This document shows, one piece after another, positions 44,331 through 53,062 of a stretch of 64,000 bases of DNA; position 1 is the stretch's first letter, and the number at the start of each line of letters is the position of its first letter. Both the position numbers and the translations under genes were made by a program. The notes under the pieces were generated by a model that saw nothing but the letters and a program-made list of their open reading frames with translations, was not told the origin of the DNA and made no database searches. Origin of the DNA: Acidobacteriota bacterium (GTDB taxonomy: Bacteria; Pseudomonadota; Alphaproteobacteria; Caulobacterales; Hyphomonadaceae); the NCBI GenBank assembly GCA_016712445.1, contig JADJRB010000001.1, positions 186,001 through 250,000 of the forward strand, given 5' to 3'.

Positions 44331-45902
44331 CTACTCGGCGGCGATCTTCTCCGGCGACGGCGCCGTCCACTTCAGAACCGGCTTACGCGCCGCGCGCGTC
44401 TCGTCGAGGCGTTTTGCCGGGGCGAGATACGGCGCACCTTTAAGCGTCTCATCGCCCTGCGCGGCCCGGCGCGCGATAGACTCCAGCGCGTCGCAGAAGC
44501 GGTCGAGTTCTGCTTTGGATTCGGTCTCGGTCGGCTCGATCAGCATCGCACCGTGCACCACGAGCGGGAAATACATCGTCATCGGATGGTAGCCCTCATC
44601 GATCAGCGCCTTGGCGATGTCGATCGTCTCGATGCCGTCGGCCGTGAACGCGTCCGAGAACAGCGCTTCATGCATGCAGAAGCCGTCAAAGGCCGGCGTC
44701 ATCACATGCTTCAGGCGTGCCTGGATATAGTTCGCATTCAGCACCGCATCCTCGGCGACCTGTTTCAGGCCGTCCGCGCCGTGACTCAGCATATAGGTCA
44801 GTGCCCGGACGAACATGCCCATCTGGCCATGGAACGCGACCATCCGGCCGAAGCTGTCTTTTGCGGCGCCGTCGACATGCTCGACAAGGCGGTAAAGCCC
44901 GTCGTCTTCCTTGACGACGAACGGCACCGGCGCGAAAGGCGCCAGCGCATCGGAGAACACGGTCGGGCCGGAACCCGGCCCGCCGCCGCCATGCGGGGTC
45001 GAGAAGGTCTTGTGCAGGTTGATGTGCATCGCATCGACGCCGAGATCACCCGGACGCACCCGCCCGACGATGGCGTTGAAGTTCGCGCCGTCGCAATAGA
45101 AATAGCCGCCCGCCTTGTGGATCAGGTCGGCGATCTCCTTGATGTCGGTCTCGAACAACCCGCAGGTGTTCGGGTTGGTCAGCATGATGCCGGCGATATC
45201 GGCGCTGTCCTGCAGCTTCGCCTTGAGGTCGTCCATATCGACCCGGCCGCGCTTGTTGGCCTTGATCTCGTCGACGGTGAACCCGCACTGGGCCGCTGTC
45301 GCCGGGTTTGTTCCGTGTGCGGACTCAGGCACCAGCATGCGCTTGCGCATATTGCCCTCGCCGCGCGCGATCAGCGCCTGGCGGATGGCCAGCAGGCCGC
45401 ACAGCTCGCCATGGGCGCCGGCTTTCGGGCTCATTGCGACCGCCGGCATGTTGGTCAGCGTCTTGAGCCATGTCGCCAGCTCGTCGATCAGTTCCAGCGC
45501 GCCCTGCACCGTTGCCTGTGGCTGAAGCGGATGGATGTCGCCGAAACCCGGCAGGCGCGCCATCTTCTCGTTGAGGCGCGGGTTGTGCTTCATCGTGCAG
45601 CTGCCCAGCGGGAACAGGCCAAGGTCGATGGCATAGTTGCGCTGCGAGAGACGCATATAGTGGCGCACCGCCTGCGGCTCCGAAAGTCCCGCGAGACCCG
45701 TGTCCGCCTTGCGCGCCACGCCGCCAAGCCGGTTCTTCAGGCCCTTCGGCTTCGGCAGATCAACGCCGGTCGTCTCAGGCGTCCCGATCTCGAACAGCAG
45801 GTCTTCGGCCTGCAGCAGTCCGCGCGAACCGGAGATGGTGTCGATCACCGGCGTGGAAACCGAAGACGGCGCCGTCGGGCGGCCTTGCGTGTTCATGCTC
45901 AT
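44331..45902 (-). CDS. gcvPB: Glycine dehydrogenase (decarboxylating) subunit 2
   Basis: 523 aa from the ATG at 45902, preceded by AAGGAGAT inside gcvPA; the stop and start overlap by one base. The PLP lysine is Lys298 in INLHKTFSTPHGGGGPG. ESAHGTNPATAA and NPNTCGLFE are typical of the P-protein's second half. With GcvPA it decarboxylates glycine and passes the aminomethyl group to lipoylated GcvH. The split form is common in alphaproteobacteria and many other bacteria. It is the last gene of the gcvTHPAPB operon. Confidence 0.96.
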   Translation of the reverse strand: MSMNTQGRPTAPSSVSTPVIDTISGSRGLLQAEDLLFEIGTPETTGVDLPKPKGLKNRLGGVARKADTGLAGLSEPQAVRHYMRLSQRNYAIDLGLFPLGSCTMKHNPRLNEKMARLPGFGDIHPLQPQATVQGALELIDELATWLKTLTNMPAVAMSPKAGAHGELCGLLAIRQALIARGEGNMRKRMLVPESAHGTNPATAAQCGFTVDEIKANKRGRVDMDDLKAKLQDSADIAGIMLTNPNTCGLFETDIKEIADLIHKAGGYFYCDGANFNAIVGRVRPGDLGVDAMHINLHKTFSTPHGGGGPGSGPTVFSDALAPFAPVPFVVKEDDGLYRLVEHVDGAAKDSFGRMVAFHGQMGMFVRALTYMLSHGADGLKQVAEDAVLNANYIQARLKHVMTPAFDGFCMHEALFSDAFTADGIETIDIAKALIDEGYHPMTMYFPLVVHGAMLIEPTETESKAELDRFCDALESIARRAAQGDETLKGAPYLAPAKRLDETRAARKPVLKWTAPSPEKIAAE

Positions 45903-47245
45903 CAGATGATCTCCTTCAGGGCCGCGGCATAGGCCGCGATATCGTCCGCCGTCGTGCATTCGGTGGCGGCGCACAGGATGACGTCGCCCATGTGACCGTC
46001 CGGGAACAGGCGGCTGGCGCGCACGCCGCCGACCACACCGCGCTCATCCAGCATCGCCAGCACGGCTTCGGCGTCCATCGGTGTACGGATCGCAAACTCG
46101 TTGAAGAAGCGCGGCGTCAGCACCTCGACGCCTTTCACCTTGCCCAGCGTATCGGCAAGCTCGATAGCCGCTTCATGGTTCAGCTCCGCCAGCTGCTTCA
46201 GCCCCTTGCCGCCCAGCAACGTCATGTGCGCCGTGAAGGCCAGCGCGCAGAGGCCGGAGTTCGTACAGATGTTCGAGGTCGCCTTGTCGCGGCGGATGTG
46301 CTGCTCGCGCGTCGACAGCGTCAGCACGAAACCGCGGTTGCCCGCCGCATCGACCGTCTCGCCGCACAGCCGTCCCGGCATTTGGCGCACCAGCTTGTCC
46401 TTGCACGCGAAGAGGCCGACATACGGCCCGCCGAAATTCAGCCCGTTGCCGATCGACTGGCCTTCGCCCGCCGCAATGTCCGCGCCCATCTCGCCGGGCG
46501 GCATGACGAGGCCAAGGCTGACGGCTTCCGTGAACACCGACACCAGCAGCGCGCCCTTGTCGTGCGCGGCCGCAGCCACACCGGAAAGGTCCGTGACCGT
46601 ACCAAACACGTTCGGGCTCTGGCCGATCACGCAGGCCGTCTCGCCATCGGCCGCATCCGCGAGCGCGCCCTCGCCATCGATCGCCACCGGCAGCTGCACA
46701 ACCGTCAGCCCCTGCGCCTCGCACAGCAGGCGCGTCGCCGCCGCATAGTGAGGATGCAGCCCGCCCGACAGGATCACCTTCCTGCGGCGCGTCACGCGCG
46801 CCGCCATCACGGCGGCCTCTGCGCACGCGGTCGAGCCGTCATACATCGAGGCGTTGGCGACATCCATCGCGGTCAGCGCCGCCACCTGCGTCTGGAACTC
46901 GAACAATGTCTGCAACGTGCCCTGCGCGATTTCCGGCTGGTACGGCGTATAGGTCGTCAGGAATTCCGAGCGCTGGATGATCATGTCGACCGAGGCCGGC
47001 ACATGGTGCTTGTAGGCCCCTGCGCCGACAAAGAACGGACCTGACGAGGCCGAGCGATTCTTCGCCGCCAGCTTCATCATGTGCCGCTCGACCGCCAGCT
47101 CCCCCTGATGGTCCGGCAGGCCCGGCACCTTGCCCTTCAGGCGGGCGCTTTTCGGAACATCCGTGTAGAAATCATCGGCGGACTTCGCGCCGATGGTTGC
47201 CAGCATGGATTTGCGGTCGTCGTCAGTCAGGGGAAGGTAGCGCAT
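45902..47245 (-). CDS. gcvPA: Glycine dehydrogenase (decarboxylating) subunit 1
   Basis: 447 aa. Opening YLPLTDDDRKSMLATIG, then SFLGAGAY-equivalent FVGAGAYKHHVPASVD, TPYQPEIAQGTLQTLFEFQT, MYDGSTACAEAAVMA and LNFGGPYVGLFA are all characteristic of the N-terminal half of the P-protein. It forms the decarboxylase with GcvPB. Spacing to gcvH is 15 bases; its stop overlaps the gcvPB start. Confidence 0.95.
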   Translation of the reverse strand: MRYLPLTDDDRKSMLATIGAKSADDFYTDVPKSARLKGKVPGLPDHQGELAVERHMMKLAAKNRSASSGPFFVGAGAYKHHVPASVDMIIQRSEFLTTYTPYQPEIAQGTLQTLFEFQTQVAALTAMDVANASMYDGSTACAEAAVMAARVTRRRKVILSGGLHPHYAAATRLLCEAQGLTVVQLPVAIDGEGALADAADGETACVIGQSPNVFGTVTDLSGVAAAAHDKGALLVSVFTEAVSLGLVMPPGEMGADIAAGEGQSIGNGLNFGGPYVGLFACKDKLVRQMPGRLCGETVDAAGNRGFVLTLSTREQHIRRDKATSNICTNSGLCALAFTAHMTLLGGKGLKQLAELNHEAAIELADTLGKVKGVEVLTPRFFNEFAIRTPMDAEAVLAMLDERGVVGGVRASRLFPDGHMGDVILCAATECTTADDIAAYAAALKEII

Positions 47246-47260
47246 GTCGGTCCCGGTGGA

Positions 47261-47650
47261 TCAGAGGGTCTTGCAGAAGGCGTCGTAGGCGTCCTCGTCC
47301 ATCAGGCCGGCGATCTGGGCGCCGTCCTTGATCTCGAGCACGCAGAACCAGCCGCTCTCGCGCGGCGATTCGTTCACCGTTTCCGGCTTCTCGTTCAGCA
47401 CGGCGTTCACCTCGATCACCTTGCCGCTGATCGGGGCGTAAACATCGGAGGCAGCCTTCACGCTCTCGACAACGGCCATGTCGTCGCCCTGCTTGAATTC
47501 CTTGCCGACGTCCGGCAGTTCGACGAACACGATGTCGCCAAGCGCGTTCTCGGCATAGTGCGTGATGCCGACCGTCGCGAGGTCGTTATGCACCGTCACC
47601 CATTCATGGTCCTTGGTATAGAAGGTTGTGGGCTGGGTATAACGCGTCAT
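47261..47650 (-). CDS. gcvH: Glycine cleavage system H protein
   Basis: 129 aa, normal length. The lipoyl-carrier lysine is Lys65 in VVESVKAASDVYAP. It shuttles the aminomethyl group between the P, T and L proteins. Located between gcvT and gcvPA with short gaps; no separate lipoyl dehydrogenase gene is in the operon. Confidence 0.97.
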   Translation of the reverse strand: MTRYTQPTTFYTKDHEWVTVHNDLATVGITHYAENALGDIVFVELPDVGKEFKQGDDMAVVESVKAASDVYAPISGKVIEVNAVLNEKPETVNESPRESGWFCVLEIKDGAQIAGLMDEDAYDAFCKTL

Positions 47651-47659
47651 GGAGCGCTC

Positions 47660-48817
47660 CTATCGCTTGTATCTGTTCGGAATGAAGGGAAGGTCTGCAA
47701 TCTCGGCCGGGCGTGCCTTGCCGCGCACCATCAGGTCGATCTTCGTGCCGGGCGCCGCATGCGCCGCATCGATATAGCCCATCGCCACCGGGTGATCGAC
47801 GCTCGGGCCGAAGCCGCCGGACGTGACCGTGCCGATGATATTGTCGCCGTAGAAAACTTCCGTGCCCTCGCGCGCCGGCGCCCGCTCCAGCGGACGGATC
47901 CCGACGCGGCGGCGGGCCGGCTTGTCGCGGATCTCGGCGAGGATACGCTCCGCACCCGGAAAGTCCGCCGCCTCGCGCCGGCGCTTCTGGATCACCCAGC
48001 TGAGGTCCGCCTCGACCGGCGAAATCTCCGGGGACAGGTCATGCCCGTAGAGGCAGAGGCCTGCTTCCAGTCGCAGCGAATCCCGCGCGCCAAGCCCGAT
48101 CGGGCGCACGCACGGATCGTCCAGCAGCACGCGCACAAGTTCGGCGCCGGCCTTCGCGCCCGCCAGCACTTCAAAGCCATCCTCGCCGGTATAACCGCAG
48201 CGCGACACGGTGCACGGCTCGCCATAGAGTTCGAGACGCCGGCTCTCCATGAATTTCAGCGCGCCGCATTCCGGGAAATGCGCAGCCAGCACCTTCTCCG
48301 CCTTCGGACCCTGCAGCGCGAACAGCACGCCGTCATCGGCGCGCGTCAGCACGGCCTTTCCGGCGAAAGCGCGCTCAAAGATGCCCCAGTCCTGTTCCTT
48401 CATCGCGCCGTTGACGACAATATAGAGTTCGCCCTGCCGGTCGGCCTCGAACGGGCGCGTGATGATCAGGTCGTCGAGGATGCCGCCCTTGTCATTCAGC
48501 AGCACGGTGAGGCGCGCCTGGCCGGGCTTCAGATTGCGAATGTCCGACGGCACCAGCGTCTCGACCAGCGCCGCGATCTCCTCATGCGCGGCAGGATCGC
48601 TGCGCACGCCGGAGGCCAGCGTCAGGAAACACGGCCCCATGTGGCTCACGTCGAACAGACCCGCCTCGCTGCGCGTCCAGAGGTGCTCGTCCTTCACGCC
48701 CGTCGGGAATTGCACAGGCATTTCATAGCCGGCGAATTCCACAAGCTTGCCGCCATATTCGACATGCAGGTCGTAGAGCGCGGTGCGCTTCAGGTTTTCT
48801 GCGGGGGTGTCTGCCAT
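47660..48817 (-). CDS. gcvT: Aminomethyltransferase (glycine cleavage T protein)
   Basis: 385 aa from the ATG at 48817; the frame continues into the riboswitch and is non-coding there. FDVSHMGP, LLNDKGGILDDLIITR, CGYTGEDGFEV and GLGARDSLRLEAGLCLYGHDL are family landmarks. It transfers the aminomethyl methylene to tetrahydrofolate and releases ammonia. First gene of the operon, controlled by the glycine riboswitch just upstream. Confidence 0.96.
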   Translation of the reverse strand: MADTPAENLKRTALYDLHVEYGGKLVEFAGYEMPVQFPTGVKDEHLWTRSEAGLFDVSHMGPCFLTLASGVRSDPAAHEEIAALVETLVPSDIRNLKPGQARLTVLLNDKGGILDDLIITRPFEADRQGELYIVVNGAMKEQDWGIFERAFAGKAVLTRADDGVLFALQGPKAEKVLAAHFPECGALKFMESRRLELYGEPCTVSRCGYTGEDGFEVLAGAKAGAELVRVLLDDPCVRPIGLGARDSLRLEAGLCLYGHDLSPEISPVEADLSWVIQKRRREAADFPGAERILAEIRDKPARRRVGIRPLERAPAREGTEVFYGDNIIGTVTSGGFGPSVDHPVAMGYIDAAHAAPGTKIDLMVRGKARPAEIADLPFIPNRYKR

Positions 48818-48867
48818 GGCGCCATCCTGGAAAGCAGACGGTCCTCGGCTCTCGCCGCAAGCCCGTC

Positions 48868-49050
48868 GCCCCCGCTGTCCTTGGCGCCTGAGAGATTCCG
48901 CCGGAATACGCCCGGCTTGCTCCTTCGGCGAAGCGCCCGAAGCGCCTCTTTCCAGCGTGTTGATCTTCTTCCGGCCCTTTTGCCTGAGCGATTCCGGGGC
49001 GGTTGCGCCTTCGGCGGCGGCCACCGAATGCCGCTCTCTCCCGGAAGAAG
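48868..49050 (-). ncRNA. Tandem glycine riboswitch upstream of gcvT
   Basis: Read on the minus strand, two aptamers lie in series. Aptamer 1 (about 49050-48964) begins CGGGAGAGAGCGG, has CGCCGAAGGCGCAA in the middle and ends GGAATCGCTCAGGCAAAAG. Aptamer 2 (about 48957-48870) begins GGAAAGAGGCGC, has TCGCCGAAGGAGCAAG and ends GGAATCTCTCAGGCGCCAAGGACAG. The GCCGAAGG-AGCAA core and the CTCAGGCAAAAGG/CTCAGGCGCCAAGGAC ends are the classic conserved glycine-aptamer elements. The tandem layout is typical of glycine switches that turn on gcv genes when glycine is high. The distance from aptamer 2 to the gcvT ATG is about 50 bases. Confidence 0.93.
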
Positions 49051-49063
49051 ATACCTTGGCGGT

Positions 49064-49092
49064 CAGCTAGCCCGGATTCTGCGGCGCGGCAA
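49064..49092 (-). promoter_or_regulatory. Candidate promoter for the gcv operon
   Basis: On the minus strand TTGCCG and TAGCTG lie 17 bases apart. A start about 7 bases past the -10 would fall just before the first aptamer, as expected. Both boxes are imperfect. Confidence 0.4.
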
Positions 49093-49105
49093 GGGCGCCG
49101 CCTGC

Positions 49106-49882
49106 TCAGCCGGGCTCGGCCGCGCGCTGTGCATAAGATGTGAGCGTTGCCATCGCGGCCCGCCACGGATGCGGGCCATAGCTGATCCGGCGAACGCCTG
49201 CCTCGGCAAGCGCACCGAAGCCCGACGCGTCCGGCCCCAGCATCACGTTCACCGGCAGCGGCGAAGCCGCGCAGACCTGCCGGATCAGGCTCATATCCTT
49301 GAGACCCGGCACGAAGAAGCTGCTCGCCCCGGCTTCGGCATAGGCGGCCCCGCGGGCGATCACATCGGCAATCACGGACGCATGCGTCTCCGGCTTCGCC
49401 TGCAGGCAGATGTCGGTGCGCGCATTGATCCAGAAACCCGGCAACACACTGTCCGCCGCCGCCCGCGCTGCGCGAAGGCGCGCTGCGGCTTGCTCAACAG
49501 GACGTATGCCCTCGCCGTCCTTCGCCGGATATCCGTCCTCGAGGTTCATACCCACCGCGCCGGTCGCCGCCAGCCGGCGCACATTCTCCGACAGCACCGT
49601 CTCGCTCCCAGCGTACCCCGCCTCGAAATCCACCGACAAGGGCAGGTCCACCGAGGCCGCAATCTGCGCGGAATGGGCAAGCACGACCTCCAGCGGCACC
49701 GCTTCCTTGTCGCCGTAGCCGAGCGCGCCGCCGACAGACGCGCTGCCGGTCGCGAGCGCCGCACCGCCCGCCGCTGCGACCGTGCGGGCCGACCCGGCAT
49801 CCCAGATATTGACGAGCACCAGCGGGCGCTCACCGCGGTGAAGCCGGCTGAACAAGACAAGTTTTTCCGTCTGGCTGGGCAT
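49106..49882 (-). CDS. Isocitrate lyase/PEP mutase family protein
   Basis: 258 aa from the ATG at 49882, which follows AAGGAG at 6-base spacing; an earlier in-frame ATG gives 5 extra residues. LVNIWDAGSARTV, SVDFEAGYA, GMNLEDGY and FWINARTD are the barrel motifs of this superfamily, with the metal-binding acidic residues in the last two. Members cleave or rearrange C-C or C-P bonds of oxoacids; this short, soluble type is usually called a PEP mutase-like or carboxyvinyl-carboxyphosphonate-like enzyme, with unknown substrate. It lies just upstream of the gcv promoter on the same strand. Confidence 0.9.
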   Translation of the reverse strand: MPSQTEKLVLFSRLHRGERPLVLVNIWDAGSARTVAAAGGAALATGSASVGGALGYGDKEAVPLEVVLAHSAQIAASVDLPLSVDFEAGYAGSETVLSENVRRLAATGAVGMNLEDGYPAKDGEGIRPVEQAAARLRAARAAADSVLPGFWINARTDICLQAKPETHASVIADVIARGAAYAEAGASSFFVPGLKDMSLIRQVCAASPLPVNVMLGPDASGFGALAEAGVRRISYGPHPWRAAMATLTSYAQRAAEPG

Positions 49883-49979
49883 GTGACGCTCCTTCAATGT
49901 GCATCCCTTTGAGCTAACGCACCTGCCGGTCGGCCGCGACCCGATTCTTGCGCGCGGCGGACGTGCAATCGCGTTCGCC

Positions 49980-50345
49980 TCAAACCGCCCCGCGCGCCAG
50001 CCGCAGCTCGATCCGCTTCAGCTCGCGCAGCACCGCCAGGTGGTTCATGCGCATCCAGAACCAGATCTTCAGCATCGATACGGCGAGCATCGCGAACATG
50101 AAAACCGCGAGCCAGACGACCATCAGGCGTGGCTCAGTCGCCGCGTACATCTGGAAGCCTGCCCAGACAGCAATGCCGAAAAAGGCGAACGAAAGCACGA
50201 AGGCAAAGCCGGTCCACAGCTTCATCGGCCCGGAAAAGGTTGAGCCAAGCTGGCCGAACAGGCTCTCGCCCTCTTCCAGATTGCGCAGGAAAGCTTCGTC
50301 CTCGGCGGTCAGGCTGTCTTTCAGCCGGGATTCAAAGTTGGTCAT
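49980..50345 (-). CDS. DUF6768 family membrane protein
   Basis: 121 aa. The soluble N-terminus (LKDSLTAEDEAFLRNLEEGESLFGQLGSTFSG) is followed by two membrane helices (about 44-67 and 73-93) and a basic end (FWMRMNHLAVLRELKRIELRL). This matches DUF6768 proteins that accompany sigma factors. Its start overlaps the sigma gene's stop by 4 bases (ATGA), so the two are coupled. It is a candidate regulator of that sigma factor, but it lacks the usual zinc-binding anti-sigma signature. Confidence 0.82.
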   Translation of the reverse strand: MTNFESRLKDSLTAEDEAFLRNLEEGESLFGQLGSTFSGPMKLWTGFAFVLSFAFFGIAVWAGFQMYAATEPRLMVVWLAVFMFAMLAVSMLKIWFWMRMNHLAVLRELKRIELRLARGAV

Positions 50346-50887
50346 GTCAGGTCTCCTTCCAGAAGGTCCTTCAGGTGTTGGCGCGCATGGAATATGCGCG
50401 ATTTGGCCGTGCCCACGGGAACGCCCGTGGCGACGGCGGTTTCTGCAAGGGTCAGCCCCTCGCTGAAATACAGGATGGCGGCGATCCGGTGCTCGGCGCT
50501 CAGCTTGCCGAGCGCTTCAAGCAGGGCATGGCGCAGCGGCGCACGGTCGGCGCCGGCAGGCTCGGGCGCGCTATCGGCCGCCACGAAACGCCGGCGATCG
50601 CTGCCTGCGCGGCGGATGCGGTCGGCGCATTTGCGGCTGAGGATGCCATAGGCCCAGGCGGGAAACATCGCAGGGTCCGACAGGCGCAGCCAGCCCCGGC
50701 AGATACCGCCCCAGGCCTCCTGCACCGCCTCGCGCGCCTCCTCGCCGTCGCCCAGCATCCGCCGGGCCGCCCGCATCAGGCGCGGCTGCCACCGCGCCGC
50801 CAGGCGCTCGGCCGCCCGCTCGTCCCCGCCGCGCACCAGCGTGACCAGCAGTTCGTCATACACCCTGTCGGGATTGCTGAACGCCAT
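50342..50887 (-). CDS. ECF-family RNA polymerase sigma factor
   Basis: 181 aa. Region 2 contains AARRMLGDGEEAREAVQEAWGGICRGWLRL and AWAYGILSRKCADRIRR; region 4 carries LGKLSAEHRIAAILYFSEGLTLAETAVATGVPVGTAKSRIFHARQHLK, a typical sigma-70 region 4 helix-turn-helix. It directs RNA polymerase to a small regulon, probably envelope or stress genes. Gene coupled to the DUF6768 gene. No autoregulated promoter could be identified by eye. Confidence 0.93.
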   Translation of the reverse strand: MAFSNPDRVYDELLVTLVRGGDERAAERLAARWQPRLMRAARRMLGDGEEAREAVQEAWGGICRGWLRLSDPAMFPAWAYGILSRKCADRIRRAGSDRRRFVAADSAPEPAGADRAPLRHALLEALGKLSAEHRIAAILYFSEGLTLAETAVATGVPVGTAKSRIFHARQHLKDLLEGDLT

Positions 50888-50936
50888 GCCGCGACCTGCC
50901 TTTCAAAGGTATAGTCGCGCGCCGGGCCGGAAAGGT

Positions 50937-51962
50937 TCAATCGCCGGTGCGGCGCAAGGTCAGCACCACCGGCTGGTGGTCCGTGAACCGGAACCCGAGA
51001 TCAATGCCCCGCGCCGACTCCACCTGCACGTTCGGCGACACAACCAGGCCGTCAATGTTCGTCGTGTAGTTCACGCCCGCCTTGTACGGCTGCTCGTTGG
51101 TGCGCACGCTCGGCACCGCCGGATCGATGACTGTCCGCCAGCCGGCATCGAGTTCTTCCTTCGGAAAGTCATGCAGCCAGAACTGCGCCTCGTCGCTGGC
51201 GGTATAGGCGAAATCCGTCGGCGCCAGCCGCATGTTCCAGTCGCCGCCCACCACCACGGCCTTGCCCTCGGCATAGTAGCCTTTCGCAAGGTCCAGCACC
51301 TCGCGCAGCTGCACCATGCGCGTATTGGCGCCCTCGTCGAAGGCCGACAGGTGCACGTTGATCAGCGCCCAGGGCCGGCCGGACACTTCAAGCTCGGTCA
51401 CCTGCACATGATAGCGCCGGCGGATGAACCCCATGATCGGCCCCGGCTCCTCCGCGATCCGCACGATCTCGGTGCCGCCATTCGCGACGCGCGCGAACGT
51501 GCCCAGCCCGTGCTTCAGCGACAGCGGACCCGGCAGCAGGCGCGTGCGGATGTCCGACGAGAACACCATCGAATAATCCTTCAGCGCCGCCTTGACGCCG
51601 CCGACCACGTTCACGCCCCGCGTCAGGAAGCCCGGCCCCGCCAGTTCCTGCATCAGCACCACATCCGGCTGCTCTGCGCGCAGCACGTCCTGGATGCCCG
51701 CAAGGTTCTTGCGCACCACATCCTTGCCGGGCGGGCGCAACATCTCGCCGCCGTCGGCCTTGAAGTCGGATTCTTCCCCCAGCCCGGCATAGCCGACGTT
51801 CCAGGTCATCACCTTCAGCGGCTCTTCAGCAGCGGCCAGCTGGCCGGCGGGGGCCTTGCGCGAAACAGGAATGGACTTGTCGGTCAACGTCATGCACCCG
51901 GCGAGTAAGAGATACACCACGGCCAGCAGGGCCAGCGCGGCGGGAAAGGCGAACACGCGCAT
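50937..51962 (-). CDS. Endonuclease/exonuclease/phosphatase-fold lipoprotein
   Basis: 341 aa from the ATG at 51962; lipoprotein signal ending LAGC. The metal-dependent fold is visible in VMTWNVGYAG, VLMQELAG, WALINVHLSAFD, VVGGDWNM and a final FTDHQPVVLTL, matching the Asn/Glu/Asp/His set of the family. Possible roles are phosphodiesterase or sphingomyelinase-like hydrolysis in the periplasm. Its start overlaps the stop of the upstream membrane-protein gene by one base, which suggests coupled translation. Confidence 0.87.
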   Translation of the reverse strand: MRVFAFPAALALLAVVYLLLAGCMTLTDKSIPVSRKAPAGQLAAAEEPLKVMTWNVGYAGLGEESDFKADGGEMLRPPGKDVVRKNLAGIQDVLRAEQPDVVLMQELAGPGFLTRGVNVVGGVKAALKDYSMVFSSDIRTRLLPGPLSLKHGLGTFARVANGGTEIVRIAEEPGPIMGFIRRRYHVQVTELEVSGRPWALINVHLSAFDEGANTRMVQLREVLDLAKGYYAEGKAVVVGGDWNMRLAPTDFAYTASDEAQFWLHDFPKEELDAGWRTVIDPAVPSVRTNEQPYKAGVNYTTNIDGLVVSPNVQVESARGIDLGFRFTDHQPVVLTLRRTGD

Positions 51963-52975
51963 CAGTGCGCTCCTGCGGGCGACCCGTGCGCCGAGCTTTC
52001 CTCGGCTTCGGGACGATTGAATTGCTGCGCAATCCATTGCGCCAAACCGAGCACGGCGGCAATCCCGCCCCATTCGCTCGACACCCGCGTGATGAAGTTC
52101 AGCAGCGACTTCTGCTGCATCATCTCGATCGTGATCTGCGAATAGCGCGAGACGAATTCCGGCTTCACCCCGCCCATCTGCCCGCGCAGGCCCTCCAGCG
52201 CGTCGACATAGTCGCTGATCACGGAGGCATAGCTGCCGACATAAGTCCACGTCCCGATGACCAGCACCGCCGCAAGCCCGATCAGCGTCGACACCATCGT
52301 CAGCAGCACGGCATTGTTGATGAACAGGCTGCGCAGCGGCGTCAGGCGCACCGCAAGGTTGATCGAGAAGATGCCTGCCATGAACACGAACACCGGCGTC
52401 ATGCTCTGTTCGGCCTGCGACAGCATGAACTGGATATCGAGATAGGAAAGCTCCAGCCCCCGCATCAGCACATTCCCGTCAGAAACGTCCGGTCCCGGAA
52501 TGCTGGCAATCGCGCCCTGCGCCAGCGCCTTGAGGCTCGCCGCATCGGTCATCGTCTGCTGCACCAGCAGCGCGACCAGCGCCGCGCCGCCGGCAAAGAA
52601 GATCAGGCTGAATACTCCGTACACGAGGTAAGTGAAGAACAGCGGCACACGCTCGTCCGGTTCTGCCGCGAACGCCGTACGGATGCCGTGCACGTAAACG
52701 ATCAGCCCGACCGCGACCATCGCCCCCGTGGTCGCGAGCGGACGCGCCGAAATGATCCCGCCCAGCGTCACATCACGGCTCGCACTGTCGAGCATCCAGA
52801 CCATCAGCGCCCCGAACGTCACCAGCGCAATCTCGCCATACGCGCCGCTCGTGCGCCGCACCGACTTGCCGACGCGGAACTTCAGGGAATGCCGCCGCAC
52901 CCACACCGGTCCGGCAATGATGTAAGCCAGCACAACCGAAACGACGGCCAGCAACCAGGCAAAAAGAAGTATCAA
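51962..52975 (-). CDS. Multi-pass membrane protein, unknown
   Basis: 337 aa with about six hydrophobic segments (near residues 5-20, 48-62, 82-100, 120-140, 195-215, 218-245) and a soluble C-terminal region containing a coiled helix. The C-terminus (FITRVSSEWGGIAAVLGLAQWIAQQF) also looks membrane-proximal. No family recognised. Translationally linked to the downstream phosphatase-fold gene, so the two may act together at the envelope. Confidence 0.72.
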   Translation of the reverse strand: MILLFAWLLAVVSVVLAYIIAGPVWVRRHSLKFRVGKSVRRTSGAYGEIALVTFGALMVWMLDSASRDVTLGGIISARPLATTGAMVAVGLIVYVHGIRTAFAAEPDERVPLFFTYLVYGVFSLIFFAGGAALVALLVQQTMTDAASLKALAQGAIASIPGPDVSDGNVLMRGLELSYLDIQFMLSQAEQSMTPVFVFMAGIFSINLAVRLTPLRSLFINNAVLLTMVSTLIGLAAVLVIGTWTYVGSYASVISDYVDALEGLRGQMGGVKPEFVSRYSQITIEMMQQKSLLNFITRVSSEWGGIAAVLGLAQWIAQQFNRPEAEESSAHGSPAGAH

Positions 52976-53062
52976 CAGTCCGTCCCCGCAGCGCTCAAGG
53001 TTTCGTCCGCCCGGCAGTCTGGCACGCGCCGCCGCGCCGATGCAACCTCGCGCCCCGAATTG

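Noticed and set aside
49081..49101. GCGGCGC/GCGCCGC hairpin after the PEP mutase-like gene
   Set aside because: It lacks a T-run and overlaps the proposed gcv -35 box, so neither role can be supported.
47081..49912. 943-codon plus-strand open frame opposite the gcv genes
   Set aside because: It is a Arg/His-rich antisense frame over gcvPA, gcvH, gcvT and the riboswitch, which are all well supported on the other strand.
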